Shown: positions 35,998 to 47,854 of the stretch, piece by piece
Numbering within the stretch: the first letter of the stretch is position 1
Layout of the letters: the number at the start of each line of letters is the position of its first letter
Assembly: GCA_047495785.1 (NCBI GenBank)
Contig: JBLDXI010000042.1
Span: 5,084,001-5,148,000 of the forward strand
Source of the DNA: Lepidodermella squamata
Lineage: Eukaryota > Gastrotricha
Length of the DNA stretch: 64,000 bases
Direction of reading: 5' to 3'
Translations under genes and position numbers: made by a program
The notes under the pieces: model-generated
What the model saw: the letters and a program-made list of their open reading frames with translations, nothing else
Told to the model about the DNA's origin: nothing
Databases searched by the model: none

Positions 35998-36310
35998 TTA
36001 CCAAGTGATGGGAAAGTGGTATAAGCGAGCTGAACCTTCTACACTAGAATGGTCTTTCTTGCCCTGGCCGTGCTTCATGCTGTTCTTGCCGGATTTTGAG
36101 GCCGTGTTTCTGGGCTGCTCATGTCTAAAGCCGCGAGCTACCTCCTCTTCGTAATCGGCATTGCGCGCCGTACCGACAGCCCGGAACTCCTCGGCCGCCG
36201 CAGTCAACACAGCTGCGAAAGCCTGTTAAAGAGAGTTATCATGGCTACAGAACCCAGCAAGAAAGCACGAAACTTACCACCACAAGAGTGAGAAGTAGGA
36301 TCTTGTTCAT
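35998..36310 (-). CDS. Small secreted basic protein, copy 2
   Basis: Exon 1 36310-36278 encodes MNKILLLTLVV; exon 2 36222-35998 completes it (85 residues). The 55-nt intron lies at the same place and phase as in copy 1. The predicted signal peptide ends near LTAAAEEFRAVG. The mature chain is basic and cysteine-free (GRNADYEEE-like acidic patch, then SGKNSMKHGQGKKDH). It lacks the 20-residue segment AKFAKVVKPAIHRPQ present in copy 1, and the C-terminus differs (YHFPITW). Function unknown. Confidence 0.75.
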
Positions 36311-36374
36311 GTTTGATCGATAATAATTTGAAACGAAAAATGATTGTTAAAAATTGTGAAACGCAGCCTCGCCA

Positions 36375-36446
36375 TTTTATAGTCTTCTCCTCGCCGATCT
36401 TCTCACCAACTGAGCAAACCTGCGTGAGTGGGCGTAGACTCACGTG
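36375..36446 (-). promoter_or_regulatory. Promoter of small secreted gene 2: TATAAAA and CACGTG
   Basis: TATAAAA (36381-36375) and CACGTG (36441-36446) sit at nearly the same distances from the ATG as in copy 1, with the conserved GATCTTCTCACCAACTGAGC segment between them. Confidence 0.6.
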
Positions 36447-37065
36447 TTTCGGAGAAACCGATGCACTCGATTAATGATAGATAGCTCAATGGCAGAGGCG
36501 AGGCGGCATATCAGCGTAATTTTCTAACGTGTGATCATCGCTGAAACAATAAACATATTATTTATTGACTTACGAAACCGGTGTTCAAGTCAGCATTGCA
36601 CCTGAATTTTTCATCTAGGTATTTTTTTCAAATTTGTCAAATAAATGTGATAATGTCGATGAGGGAAATGTAGCGTCGACTCTCGTTGAACTTCCGATGG
36701 ATCCTGAGTTCGCTCAATCGGAAAATAGCCGGGTCCCGTACTGCTCATCAGTTCTTTGAACACTTGAGATAACCAACCTTTTTTGAAATCAAGCTGCTAA
36801 AGCGACGAATGGTTTGCGCTCAGCGATAGCTTCTTTTTCGGTTTCCTGTGCTTAAATATTATCACAATCATTATATTGAAACGACCGAGAACCTTCGAAG
36901 ATTTATGCTTTGAAAACCACTGAAAAGTTCAAAAACTTGAATGTATAGACAAAAAAGGGTTAGCTAACAAATATCTCACATTTTATTCCGGCAAGTTTCA
37001 AATTTTGACAAAATTCTCGGTTGGCCAATATATAACAGCTTTTTCAAATAAAAATCATACTATAA

Positions 37066-39038
37066 TCATAGGTCATCGTGAACAATGGTGTACCGCATCG
37101 GAGACGGGCCAAGCTTAGCGAACGCAGATTCCGGCGGCTTGATCGTTTCCGCCTTGACAACCTCAGCCTGCTTCAATTTCACCGCCTCTCGCTTGCTCAA
37201 CTTCTTCGTCGCCAGCCCAACCGGTTTCGGCAACATCGGAGTCGTTGATCCGACGATGTCTTCATCTTTTACATTGGCTAGATGCTCTGTTGTAGTCGTT
37301 GTGCTCAGCTCAGTCGTAGTAGTAGGGGCCGGAGCTTCCGTCATGCTTGGTGGGACTTGAGCCGGGGCTGGAGCTGGCTGGTTAATGCTGATAATTTGAA
37401 CCCCGGGCGCGTTATTGTTCTGCTGATCTTGAAACTGCTGTATAGCCTGTTGCATCCGCATTTGTTCAGCTATATGAAAATCCTGATGCAACTTGCCGCT
37501 GATCATGTCTAGCACAAACTGCCGCAGGTGGTATTGATTCGGCTCTTCCAATTTCGCTTTGACATCCGTAGAAGGGAAAACGTACATATGCTTCAAATCG
37601 TCGATAGCAATGACTGGCAAATCGTTGATTGATTTACCAAGTCTTGTCAAAGGATGAGTGAATACGAAGCCATCGGCAATAAGAGCGTTGAGTCCGGTTG
37701 TTTGATCGCCCAGTTGCCGGTCGACTTCTGCCATGTAAGTTTTGATGACGGCTTTATCGTCTGGGTTGTAGAATAGGATTAGCATAGGCAGGCCTTCTTC
37801 TGTTAGGGCTTCGGCATTTTCGAAGGTTATCTCGCGGACTATTGGTCGGCAGTGGGTGTATAGAAATTTGTGGAGAAGGTTCAGATCGTTCAGGTCGTCA
37901 TCGAAGTCGTGCGACTCTTGAGTCTGTTAAAATGTGTGAAAACAACAGTGATTATGTTGCTTCCACGAAGCACTTTATTTCGGAACAAAGTGGCAATTTT
38001 ACCGAAGTAAGCTCGAAACAACCCGATGACAAGAAATTAGCCCTTTTCGGTATGTTTCCTGCATCGACCAACGTCAAGTACTGAATGGTTCATTCGAATT
38101 AAGGAGATAAGTCAAGGATAAATCGCTTTGAGGAGATTTTCCGGCAAATGAAAAAATATGAAAAATTCTCAAACCCCCGAAACCTCTATCCATTTCGAAA
38201 AATACCGAAAATAAGCAATTCAATTACCATTAGAAGGTTTTCTATCGGGGTTTTCTATCTAACCGGGGTTTCTATCAAATTCTGTGGAATCTTTATGCTC
38301 TATATCGTTAAGGGAATTTGCTATGCCCAGTAAAAATCTTCAAGACTTACCATTGGCGAGTAGAAGCGAATCTTGAACGCATCTGTAGCCTTGATGATCT
38401 CCTCAGGCAAGTCATCGCCAACATAAGCATGGAACTTGCATTCATCCCTCAGCGAGATGGCTTGCTTCCGTATGAATTCCAAAACATTCATAGACGAAGC
38501 GTCATCTTTCCTTGAGGCCCTTGCCACAATCGCAATGTGCCTGGCTTTCTCACTGAATTGAAGAATTGACGCAAGATCCGTGGAATATTCGATAGGATCT
38601 TTCAATTGAGCTTCGACGTATTGAGCCAAAGCGTCTGGAGTTCTCGGCCCTCGATACTCCAATCTCGCCGTCGTGCCACTCCGGACTAGTTTAAGAGTTG
38701 GGTATTTGTTAACGCCGTACCGTTGGCAGATACTTGCGCCTTCACCAGGACAATCGACTCGGGTGAAAACAATTCTAGACCCGTCGTACTTTTGAGCTAT
38801 AATATTTGACGCTTCCTCATAGACAGGCGCCAGTTGCCGCGAGTAAGGACACCAGTCTGCGAAGAAGTTCATGAAAACCAGCTCGGATTTTGCCAAAACT
38901 GTTGCAATATTGACTTCCTCCAGCCTCATGATCTCACAGAAAGACAGGCTGATCGATAGGATCTAGGATGGGGAAAAGTCTTAACAACGGTAACCAAGGA
39001 CGCCTAAAGCATACCGAAATCACGGCGAACCTCAGCAT
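37066..39038 (-). CDS. ERp44-like ER thioredoxin protein 1 (HDDL tail)
   Basis: Exons 39038-39015 (MLRFAVIS), 38962-38351, 37923-37066, all phase 0; about 497 residues. The signal peptide spans the first intron (52 nt; ISILSISLSFC). The first thioredoxin domain has FADWCPYSRQLAPVYEEAS, a CXXS active site like the CRFS of ERp44, which forms mixed disulfides with clients but cannot resolve them. Two more thioredoxin-like domains follow (middle ELVF..., third PMLILFYNPDD with DLPVIAIDDLKHMY). Compared with ERp44 (406 residues) there is an extra Thr/Pro/Gln-rich segment before the tail (TTTTELSTTTTTEH), which could be O-glycosylated. The tail PESAFAKLGPSPMRYTIVHDDL follows the ERp44 tail pattern, with HDDL in place of RDEL; retrieval may be weaker. 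Confidence 0.85.
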
Positions 39039-39147
39039 GACCAGTGTCTTAGATTTTAAATAAAAACCTAGGAAAAATTCGGAAAATTAAATAGCACATC
39101 TTTAATTTTAAGGAAGACTTTTCGCTTTCATTCAAAATAGATATTTC

Positions 39148-40544
39148 TTATAGTTCATCCCTGGCTTTTGAGTAGCGCAAGTAGGACGGACCCAGTCGAG
39201 CAAAAGCAGACTCAGGCACGTCACGGTATGGCATATTAGCATCAACAAAGTCTGGGACGTTCCTCCCCATTGCCATAGGATTCATTTCTTCAGGAAGCAC
39301 AGCCTTTCCAAGATGAGGCTCCGCCGTAGTCGAATTATCCGCCTCAGCATTTTTTAACGCAGCAGCTTGTTCTGCTGCTTCTTTCTCAGCCTGTAAGGCT
39401 TGTTCATTCGCGTGAAATTCCATATGCAACTGCCCAGAGTACAACTGATGGGCAAATTCGCGAATCAACCCAGGCGTTGCCATTTCTTTAGTTGGCCTAG
39501 GGAAAATGTACATATGCTTGAAGTCGTCGATAGCCAAAACAGGCAGGTCCTTCTCAGTCCGGCCGAGTTGTTTCAGAGGCAGTTTGAACTTGGTTCCATC
39601 AGCGAAAACTGCTTTTATGGCGAAGCGATGGTCTGGGATTTCACGTTCGACGTAGGCAGCATAGTCTTTGATGATGTCGCGGTCCTCGGGGTCGTAGAAA
39701 AGGATAAGGAGGGGAATTCCGCGTTCTGCAATGTGTTCAGCATTATCGAAGGTGATTTCCTCAGTTAACGGAATGCAGTTGTCTTCGACCCAATTTTTCA
39801 GGTCTTCGTAATTCTCGGCATTGCCTGGGAACTCGATGTGCCTCTCCTTAACCTGGATTGATGAAAAAGGACGCAACGGATTATCAAAGAAATCTGAGGA
39901 TGACTTACCTCAGGCCATGTGAAACGGAACTTATACGGGGCATTGCCCATCAAATCTCGATCTTCTCCTGTTAGTATCCCGACGAAAGCGTGAAATCTGC
40001 AGTCATCTCTATGCTGATAAGCTATATCCTCCAAATTTTTCAGGGCTCGTTGCGTAGGGTCGGCAAGATTATGGTCAGGCTGAATCATCATAGTTACATG
40101 GCGTTCATTTTCAGTCAGGTCTAATAACTGATCGTAGTAGTCAAGGTAGTCGATAGGGTACGTGCGCTCCTTCTCAAAGTATTTTTTGAACGCTTCGACA
40201 GTTCTAGCGCCTTTGTACTCGAGTCTAGCGAGGAGGCCACGGCGGAATAGCCGCAAAGTAGGGTATTTATCTACGTTAACTTGCTGGCACCACGGTCGCC
40301 CGCCCTCTTCGCAATTCACCCGAGCAAGGCGGACGTTGGACATGTTGGGCATTTTGGCGAGTTGATTTGCGGTTTCTTCGAAGATTGGCACCAAATTTTG
40401 GCTGTGGATGCACCAGTTGGCGTAGAAATTGACCAGTGTTAGGTCGAAGTCTTTAATGACTTCCGGCGTGCTGATTTCTAGCACGGCGCTTTCAGCGAGG
40501 GCAAGCGGCGATGCTAGCAGCAGAAGAACGGAAGCTGCCAACAT
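39148..40544 (-). CDS. ERp44-like ER thioredoxin protein 2 (RDEL tail)
   Basis: Exons 40544-39909 and 39852-39148, phase 0, 446 residues. A clear signal peptide (MLAASVLLLLASPLALA) precedes thioredoxin domain 1 with FYANWCIHSQNLVPIFEE (CXXS). Domain 3 holds IPLLILFYDPEDRDI and DLPVLAIDDFKHMYIFPRP. The tail PESAFARLGPSYLRYSKARDEL closely matches the ERp44 C-terminal tail and ends in RDEL, the same retrieval signal as vertebrate ERp44. It would cycle between ER and early Golgi to retain clients through mixed disulfides. Intron position is shared with copies 4, 5 and 6. Confidence 0.9.
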
Positions 40545-42449
40545 TTGGATGCGAAAATAATGATGGCAAATGGGTATTTTTTATAATATTTCAGCTAAAT
40601 ACAAACTAAAACCTGAAACGAGACGAGCAATATATATAAATATCTAAAAATTCAAAGTTATGATTCATCTCGAGAAAACCTGAAAATTCCGTCAAATAAA
40701 AATAAGGGATACTCATAGAGAACAGAAGTACAAGAGAGGAAACTCACGCTGGAAACTTGAAACATTAATTCGAAGCGGTTTTTTTAAGCCGGATCTTTTT
40801 ACAAAATGCGTGTAATTTTTTAGCGCACTTTTCTCGCGCAAACCCACAAAATTTCGGCAAAGCTTTTCTCCGGCTGTACTACTTCAAATCGGATTCCCCT
40901 TTTTATGGTGAATAGACCTGGTCTTGAACTTCAAAATTGCAAAAGGTTAGGTAAATATATGTGCATATATGCAACGGCTAAGTAAGAAGTACAGAAGTAC
41001 AGAAGTGGTTTGCCAGATGAAGATTTTACAACAAAAGGATATCACCGAATGACGAATTTGCCGCTTGGGAACGGATATTTCCACGCCCATTACGTGAAAA
41101 AGTGGGTGTTACTCCAACACTTCCTAAAAATTTGCTATTGCGTATACGGACCCGCCCCTTTGGGGTTAAGTAGTTTAAAGCATTTTCTATCTCCATGCAA
41201 AAATTTATTTAAATCGGCGACACACCGTTCGACGAAAAAATTCGTTGAAAATGAGCTATTTTTGCGAAATTTTTCGCTGAATTCGCCTTATCTTAGTGCG
41301 AGCAACAGCTAATAATTATGAATCATTGCTGCATTTTTTGCATGGTGATGATTTATAATTTGTGCAAAAAGATCACACCAAGATTATTAGGAATACTTCC
41401 AAATGTGTATAGAAATAAAAAAATCGGAATCGATCTAGATATCGGGACAATATTGACGTGAAATATCCCATGCTTCCGAAAATCAGCAATCATTTATCAA
41501 CCAGCCATTTCCCAATTTTTCTAGTCCAAAAGCGCAGGGCACAGTGACACAAGCCTTTTGGTTGACATTTATAGCGCATACTCCAGCGGATATACTACAT
41601 AGCGCTTAACATCCAGAAACATCTCTCTATGTGTGTATGTCGCAACAGAACGCGTGAAAAAGTCAAGACGTAATAAAAGCGCGACAATAGCCACAGCTCA
41701 ACACAGTGCCCCGAAATTGCACAACAATAATACGCGCTCAGGACTCAGAACAAGCGCACATCTGCATCCTTAGTACTAGCGCGCAGTGTTTTTTGGAAAC
41801 AAAAGACACATATAAAGGTAGCAGACCCATAGCTGCTTTGCCTTATGCGCAGAAACCACCACCACTGCAAGACCTCGGCATTAGCTAGCAGGTAGTATGC
41901 TAGGTAGGTATAGAATCAATAACAATGCACGCCGGCTGTGGTCTACGTATTCACGTATGCATGTTCATTATTATTACACTGTAAAAAGCGTTTTATACTA
42001 TTAAGATATGCCACGTGGCACGTTTTGCGGCCTGGTCACACTGCTAGAATTAATTTGTATCTCAAAGAATTATTGGGTGAAATCTTACACGATTTCCTCT
42101 CTCCGATAAAACTGCCGATAATTGATCTGGTTCGGGAAAGAAAAATGTGTCTCCCAGAAAGTTCAATTCAAACAATAGGCGTAGTTTCGAAAAAATGTTG
42201 GTGCGAAAATGATAAAGACTTAAAATCTGAATCTGGCCGGTGCCTGGTTGCCTGGCAACCGCATATTAGCCCTGGTGAGAACATTTTGTCGAGTAGCTAA
42301 AACCTAGGGTGTCTAGAAGGCTGTCGTATGGTATGCCATTGTCATTCATGCGTGTGGCCTTCTCGAATTTTCATTCATCACCAAATTTAACGCACCAAAT
42401 TGCAGGGAAAGAAAAACACTGGAAATGAATGACAATTTTATTGATTTCC
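40545..42449. other. Intergenic spacer in the ERp44-like array
   Basis: No supportable gene. ORFs at 41010-41312 and 41938-42300 lack domains or homology to the array. The palindrome TGCCACGTGGCA lies at 42008-42019. Confidence 0.45.
42437..42442 (-). terminator. Poly(A) signal AATAAA of ERp44-like gene 3
   Basis: AATAAA on the minus strand begins about 8 nt after the stop codon at 42450, implying a very short 3' UTR. Confidence 0.5.
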
Positions 42450-43631
42450 TTAGAGTTCCTCAATTTCTCTGAATGAATATTTCTTATCAGACGGTTCATA
42501 TCGCTTAAAGCGGGATTCCGGAACCGGCAATTTGCCATCCAGAACTTTCAGTGTTTGTTGATGCAGCGATCCAGAGTAGTAGCCATACGAAAGCTTGCGA
42601 AGAGCCGAATCTCGCGACATTTCGGAGACAGAATCCGGTAAAAGGTATAAATGCTTGAAGTCATCCAAAGCTAAAAACGGGAGGTCATCAATTGTTTTCC
42701 CCAACTTCTCCAGAGCTGTTTTAAACTTTGTCCCATCAGCGTAAACAGCTTTCAACGACCTTCGATAGTCACCTAAATCTTTCTTCACAGTTTTGATGAA
42801 ATTCTTGACGGTTTTTTGATCGTTGGGTTGGTGGAATAGGATCAGAAGTGGAATCTTCTCCTCTGCAAACATCTCAGCATTGGCCTTAGTGATTTGTTGA
42901 GCGAGAGGGACGCAGTGATTCTCAGCCCACGGACGGAACTCGTCAATATCCCCGGCGTGATCTTCAAACTCGACAAAAGCATCTTCGTAAGACCGATCAA
43001 GGAAAAGAACTTTGTAGTTCGAGTCGCCGATCGTATCCTGAGGCATATCGTCACCAATGTAAGTCACAAAACGGCAATCATCAGATAACCACGATCCTAA
43101 TTCGTTCAAATTCGCTAGAACGTTATCGGCCGCTCCAGATTTTCGATACTTCCCCGTAATCAAAGTTACGACATAACGATTTTTCGCGTCCAAAGCTTCG
43201 ATTTCATCGAGGCTTTTCGCGATTTTGACCGGGCTCTCCAAATGGTGGTTCACATACTTCTTCAAAGGCTCGACCTCACGCTTCCCAATGTAGTCCCTTC
43301 GAATTGGTTTGCCTTTTCGGAAAATTTTGAGAGTAGGAAGCTTTTTGATCTGGAATTCATCGCAGAGAGCCATGCCATCATAACGGCCGCCATTTTCGTC
43401 GCAATCAACCTCGGCGAAGGTTATTTTTTGCTCCTCGGCGTAAAATTCAGCCAGCTCTTCGAAAACAGGAGCCAATTTCTGGCTGTGCTCGCATCGCTTC
43501 GAGTAGAACTTGACAAAAATTAAATCTTTGCTGTTGAGTTGATGAAAAGTTTCGCCGCCTGTCCTCACAACACTGGAAGCTTTCACCAAGGTTAAACTAA
43601 TGGTTAATAATAAATAAAAGAAGCTTCGCAT
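42450..43631 (-). CDS. ERp44-like ER thioredoxin protein 3 (intronless, EEL tail)
   Basis: A single open frame of 393 residues from the ATG at 43631; the frame extends eight codons upstream but only with a TTG start. The signal peptide is MRSFFYLLLTISLTLVKAS. Domain 1 has FYSKRCEHSQKLAPVFEELA, so the usual Trp before the active-site Cys is Arg, and the site is CEHS (CXXS). Domain 2 covers about 130-215 and domain 3 about 225-330 (IPLLILFHQPNDQ, DLPFLALDDFKHLY). The tail PESRFKRYEPSDKKYSFREIEEL has the ERp44 pattern but ends in EEL, a poor match to KDEL-type signals. Unlike the other five copies it has no intron, so it may descend from a retrocopy or have lost the intron. Confidence 0.88.
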   Translation of the reverse strand: MRSFFYLLLTISLTLVKASSVVRTGGETFHQLNSKDLIFVKFYSKRCEHSQKLAPVFEELAEFYAEEQKITFAEVDCDENGGRYDGMALCDEFQIKKLPTLKIFRKGKPIRRDYIGKREVEPLKKYVNHHLESPVKIAKSLDEIEALDAKNRYVVTLITGKYRKSGAADNVLANLNELGSWLSDDCRFVTYIGDDMPQDTIGDSNYKVLFLDRSYEDAFVEFEDHAGDIDEFRPWAENHCVPLAQQITKANAEMFAEEKIPLLILFHQPNDQKTVKNFIKTVKKDLGDYRRSLKAVYADGTKFKTALEKLGKTIDDLPFLALDDFKHLYLLPDSVSEMSRDSALRKLSYGYYSGSLHQQTLKVLDGKLPVPESRFKRYEPSDKKYSFREIEEL

Positions 43632-43845
43632 CTTAATGTATGAAAGGTAAAACAATAACAGTCCATTGAAGCATCGCTTTGTTTATTGTTTTGATGTTTT
43701 TAATTACTGAGCTAGTGCACTGGTTGATGATCTTGAACTCACGAAAAAAACATGCAAATAATCTCGAAAATTCGTTTATTCTCGATACTTCCGATGGAAT
43801 GAAAGATTTTGAAAGGAGCATTCTAATTTCAAGTGATTGCAAGAT

Positions 43846-45202
43846 TTAAAGCTCATCACCATCACGCCTAACAATTGTGTATCGCTGTTCATTAGGTTTA
43901 AATTCTTTGAAGATAGACTCAGGTACTGTTGTTGGAATTGATGGCGCTACAGCTGTTACTGTTCCATCATCCTCTATGATGTACTTTTTCTTGACGGGAA
44001 CTCCCCGCGCGCCTCGAATCGCCGCCTCCTTTTCCTCTACAACCTTCTTCTCAAGCTCGTGGAATTCGTTGTGCAGCTTCCCGTTGTAGAGGTCGAAAAC
44101 AAAAGAGCGCAGAGGCCAATGCGGGGCCTCGAATTTTTCGACCAAAGTTGGGAAATTATACATATGCTTGAAGTCATCAATCGCAATCACCGGCAAATCA
44201 TCCACTGTTTTGCCCAACTTCGCTAAAGGTTCAGGAAATTCAGTTCCATCAGCGTAGACTATCTTAATGTTGTATCGGTGATCCGGCAATTGTGTTCGAA
44301 TTGCTTTACCAAAGCGGAGAACGATGTCTCTATCCTTAGCAGGGTCGTAGAACAAGATGAGGAGCGGAATTCCACGCTCTGTGATACGTTCAGCATTTTC
44401 ATAGGTCATTTCCTCCACCAATGGGTTGCAATTATGCTCGGGCCACCATCTTATCGTATCGTTCTCCAATTCCTCCGGACCGATCTCTAACGATTCTTCG
44501 AGCTGAAATATTTAGAACATATTCACAATAAATCAAATTATGCTGTAGACAGCCTCTTACCACTTTGTACATGTATTTTAGTTTATAAGGCTGGTGGCTG
44601 CCTAAAACGTTTCGCGGCATATCATCGCCGACGTAATAGTGGAACTTGCAGTAGTCGCGAAGGGTTTCGCTGTATTTTTCGATCTCTTGAAATACTTTTT
44701 TCCCAGCTTCAGTTTCCATAGCTCCTTTCCTCATCAGCAGCACAAGATGGCGTTCCTTGTCGTCGAATTTCGCAACCTCAGTGTAGCTCGAGGCTTGTTC
44801 GAACTTGTGAAGAGCGACTTCTTTGAGGTACTTCTTCAACGCCTCCACAGTTCGATCGCCTTTGTACTCTATCTTAGCCCATTCACCCTTGTACCACAGC
44901 CTGATAGTTGGGTATTTTTCGACTGCCATTTGTCGGCAGAATTCCGCGCCGTCTTTATCGCAGGCAACTCGGGCAAGTCGGATCTCTGCCATATCCGGGT
45001 CATTTGCGATTTCGCTAGCTGTTGCCTCGTAAATTGGCGCCAATCGTTGGCTGTGGATGCACCAGTCAACGGCGAAATTGAACAGAACTGTTTTATATGG
45101 GTGGACGGTGTGCATGCCCCATGCATCGATGACTTTGCCAGGTTCGTGAGCCGACGTGACGGCGATAAGCAGTGCAAAGCCGAGCAAACTCCGCAAAATC
45201 AT
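43846..45202 (-). CDS. ERp44-like ER thioredoxin protein 4 (GDEL tail)
   Basis: Exons 45202-44561 and 44502-43846, phase 0, 432 residues; the 58-nt intron has a GTAAGA donor and TTTCAG acceptor. Signal peptide MILRSLLGFALLIAVTSA. Domain 1 has FAVDWCIHSQRLAPIYEATA (CIHS). Domain 3 has IPLLILFYDPAKDRD and DLPVIAIDDFKHMYNFP. The tail PESIFKEFKPNEQRYTIV ends in GDEL. The segment EKEAAIRGARGVPVKKKY before the tail is shared with copies 5 and 6, which marks these three as the youngest subgroup. Confidence 0.9.
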
Positions 45203-46474
45203 TATGTTAACGTCGTAAAATAGAGTGATGATGCACTAGGATGAATTTTTACGCTATGTTATTATATTTACTGGCTATTCATATTTTTAAAGTGTGCGTG
45301 GCGCCCCTCATGCTTACTGCTTACGTGGCATGTTATTAGAGTTGTAAAACGTAAAAAAAGAAATTAGGAGGTCGCTCCTTGAGAAAAACGGCCAAGGATT
45401 TTTCTAGAATAGTGGCATCTCGATTCTTGATTTATGTAGTGTGAAACAAGTTAAGAAATAGGTCGAATTTCCCAAGCTGAATGTATATAGCTGCTATGGC
45501 TTTATCCCTGGTTACCTTAAAAATGCAGAGTCATAGTGACATTTAATTGGCTTGATTCATCACATCTATTTTCATATTAGCAAGGATGGATCGCATTTGA
45601 AGATGATGTCTTGAAAATTGCACAGATTTACAAAGCATTTAGGTACACATTAATTTTAGTGCCGAAAAATCGGAAAGTCGACAATGACGTAAGTAATCCA
45701 ATTCAAGAGGACAGTTTATAACGAGCTGCTATGTATGGGACCTTGATGCTTTTTCAAGGAAAAAGAGAAGGAGAGTGTACAAAGGACAGGAGAGACCATT
45801 GGTCGAATAATTTAGAATTAAGAAAATAATGATTGCAATTTTATCCCTAGCGATTTTCATTCACAGCGACGTCGGGATAGAATCCAAGACAACACTTGCA
45901 ACCTTGAGCAAATTGCTGCGGGTGAAAGTATAAAGGATAAATTCTAGGGATGGTTGCTAAAATACTACCGTTTTACTCCCCAATAATTGACATTAGTTTT
46001 TGGTTATAAGATTCAAAGAGAAGCTGCACTGGCGAAAAGCTGGTTAGTTGATTAGCCCCGTAGCTGTTTACTGTTTATCTTTTTATCGTGTATGTGTGTA
46101 TATGACTCGCGGTGCCTTTTGCAGCCATAAAATGTGAATTAAAAAATAGCGGATATCAAAAGCGAACGCAGCTCCTATAATGATGTTCGAGGTTTTGGAT
46201 AGTTCTCCGTTCTCCAGATCCTTCATCGAAAATTGAAAAATAAGTGAGCTTTAGATCAAAGTACCAAAGACATCTCTAAAATCAGCTATCATCCAAATTT
46301 TCCGTATCAAACTTGATGAGCAAAATGAACGCAAATACGATAATCAACAGCCCTTTATTGGAGTAGGACGAAAATAATCTCAATTTTCCCGACGGTCCAA
46401 CGTCAAATGTACATTCAAGCAGTGCAGATTGAAAGAATCAATTTTACAGGGTATTATATTATGAAATAACTTGC
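45203..46474. other. Intergenic spacer upstream of ERp44-like gene 4
   Basis: No gene seen. TGCCACGTAA (minus strand, 45330-45321), an ACGT-core site, lies about 120 nt upstream of gene 4. Confidence 0.45.
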
Positions 46475-47854
46475 TTAGAGCTCATCATCGTGTCTAATAA
46501 AGGTGTATTTGTCTTCTGAAGGCTTTAGTTCTCTGAACGTTGACTGAGGCACTGATGTGAGCACAGTAGGCTGAACTTCAGTCACAGTTCCATCCTCCTC
46601 AACCTTATACTTCTTCTTCACAGCGACACCTCTCGCACCTCGAATGGCAGCCTGTTGTTCTTCCAGAAGTCTTTTTTCATTCTCATGGAATTGCTCATGT
46701 AACCTGCCGTTGTGGAGGTCGTAAACAAAGGTTAGAAGAGACCAATGTTCATCGAATTTGTCGACCAACTTCGGGAAGTTGTACATATGTTTGAAGTCAT
46801 CGATCGCAAGCACCGGCAAATCGTCCACAGTTTTGCCCAGCTTTTCCAACGGCTTTGTAAATTTAGTTCCATCAGCGTAGACCGCTTTAACCGCCCATCG
46901 TTCATTATGTAACTGCCTTCGAACTTCTGCGGAGAAGCGAAGCAGGATTTCGGGGTCTTTAGGGTTGTAGAAGAGGATCAGTAGAGGGATTCCGCGTTCT
47001 GTAATCTGCTCGGCATTTTCGTAGTTGATTTCCTCTAGCAATGGATTACAATGTTGCTCCAGCCAAGGTTTCATCGTTTCGTTGTTCAACTCTTCAGCGC
47101 CAATTTCAAAAGATTCCTTGAGCTGAAAGATTATGAGCGAAAAATATTGAAATGGAGATCTAAATCAGTATTAAACTACACTTACCACATGGTACTGATA
47201 CACGATTTTGTGCGGCTGATGACTGCTTAGCATGTCCTTGGGTATATCGTTGCCAACGTAGAAATGGAATTTACAGAAATCCCGTAGAATTTCACTTTGT
47301 GTTTGCACCGCTGCAAATAGAAGTCTGCCCTCATCTTTTTCAATACTGGACAATCGCATTAACAGAATAATGTGCCGATCAGTATCTTCAAATTTCGCGA
47401 CTTCTTCCGGCTTGAAGGCCTGTTGAAACGTGTGGATAGCTACGTTGCTAAGGTATTGCTTAATTGCCTCGACAGCTCGATCGCCTTTATACTCCAACTT
47501 AGCCCATTCGCCTTTGAAGTATAGCCTGATTGTAGGGTATTTATTCACTAGTAACTGCCGGCATAACGGCGCGCCTCCTTTATCGCAAGAAACACGAGCG
47601 AGCCGAAATGAGTCGAACTTTGAATCGTATGACATCTCGCGGGCTGCTTCGTCGAAAATCGGTGCCAGTTTGCGGCTATGATGGCACCACTCCGCGACGA
47701 AACTCACCAGCACGATTCGATAGGCTGACAGCTGTGACTCGTCGCTAATTTCGATTACTGAACCCGGCGGCTCGCTTGCCATAGCGAATTGCACAGCTGC
47801 AAACCCAAAAAGGCTTAGCAAGAGCATTTCAAAGATTCCTGGTTCTAAAAACAT
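46475..47854 (-). CDS. ERp44-like ER thioredoxin protein 5 (DDEL tail)
   Basis: Exons 47854-47186 and 47122-46475, phase 0, 438 residues from the first ATG; a start at 47827 (MLLLSLFGFAAVQFAMA) gives the more typical signal peptide. Domain 1 has FVAEWCHHSRKLAPIFDEAA (CHHS). Domain 3 has IPLLILFYNPKDPEI and DLPVLAIDDFKHMYNFP. The pre-tail EEQQAAIRGARGVAVKKKY matches copies 4 and 6, and the tail ends in DDEL. It is closest to copy 4 (LSNVAIHTFQQA corresponds to LKEVALHKFEQA). Confidence 0.9.

Noticed and set aside
41938-42300. 120-codon plus-strand ORF
   Set aside because: No domain, and it lies in the spacer of a minus-strand gene array; composition fits chance.
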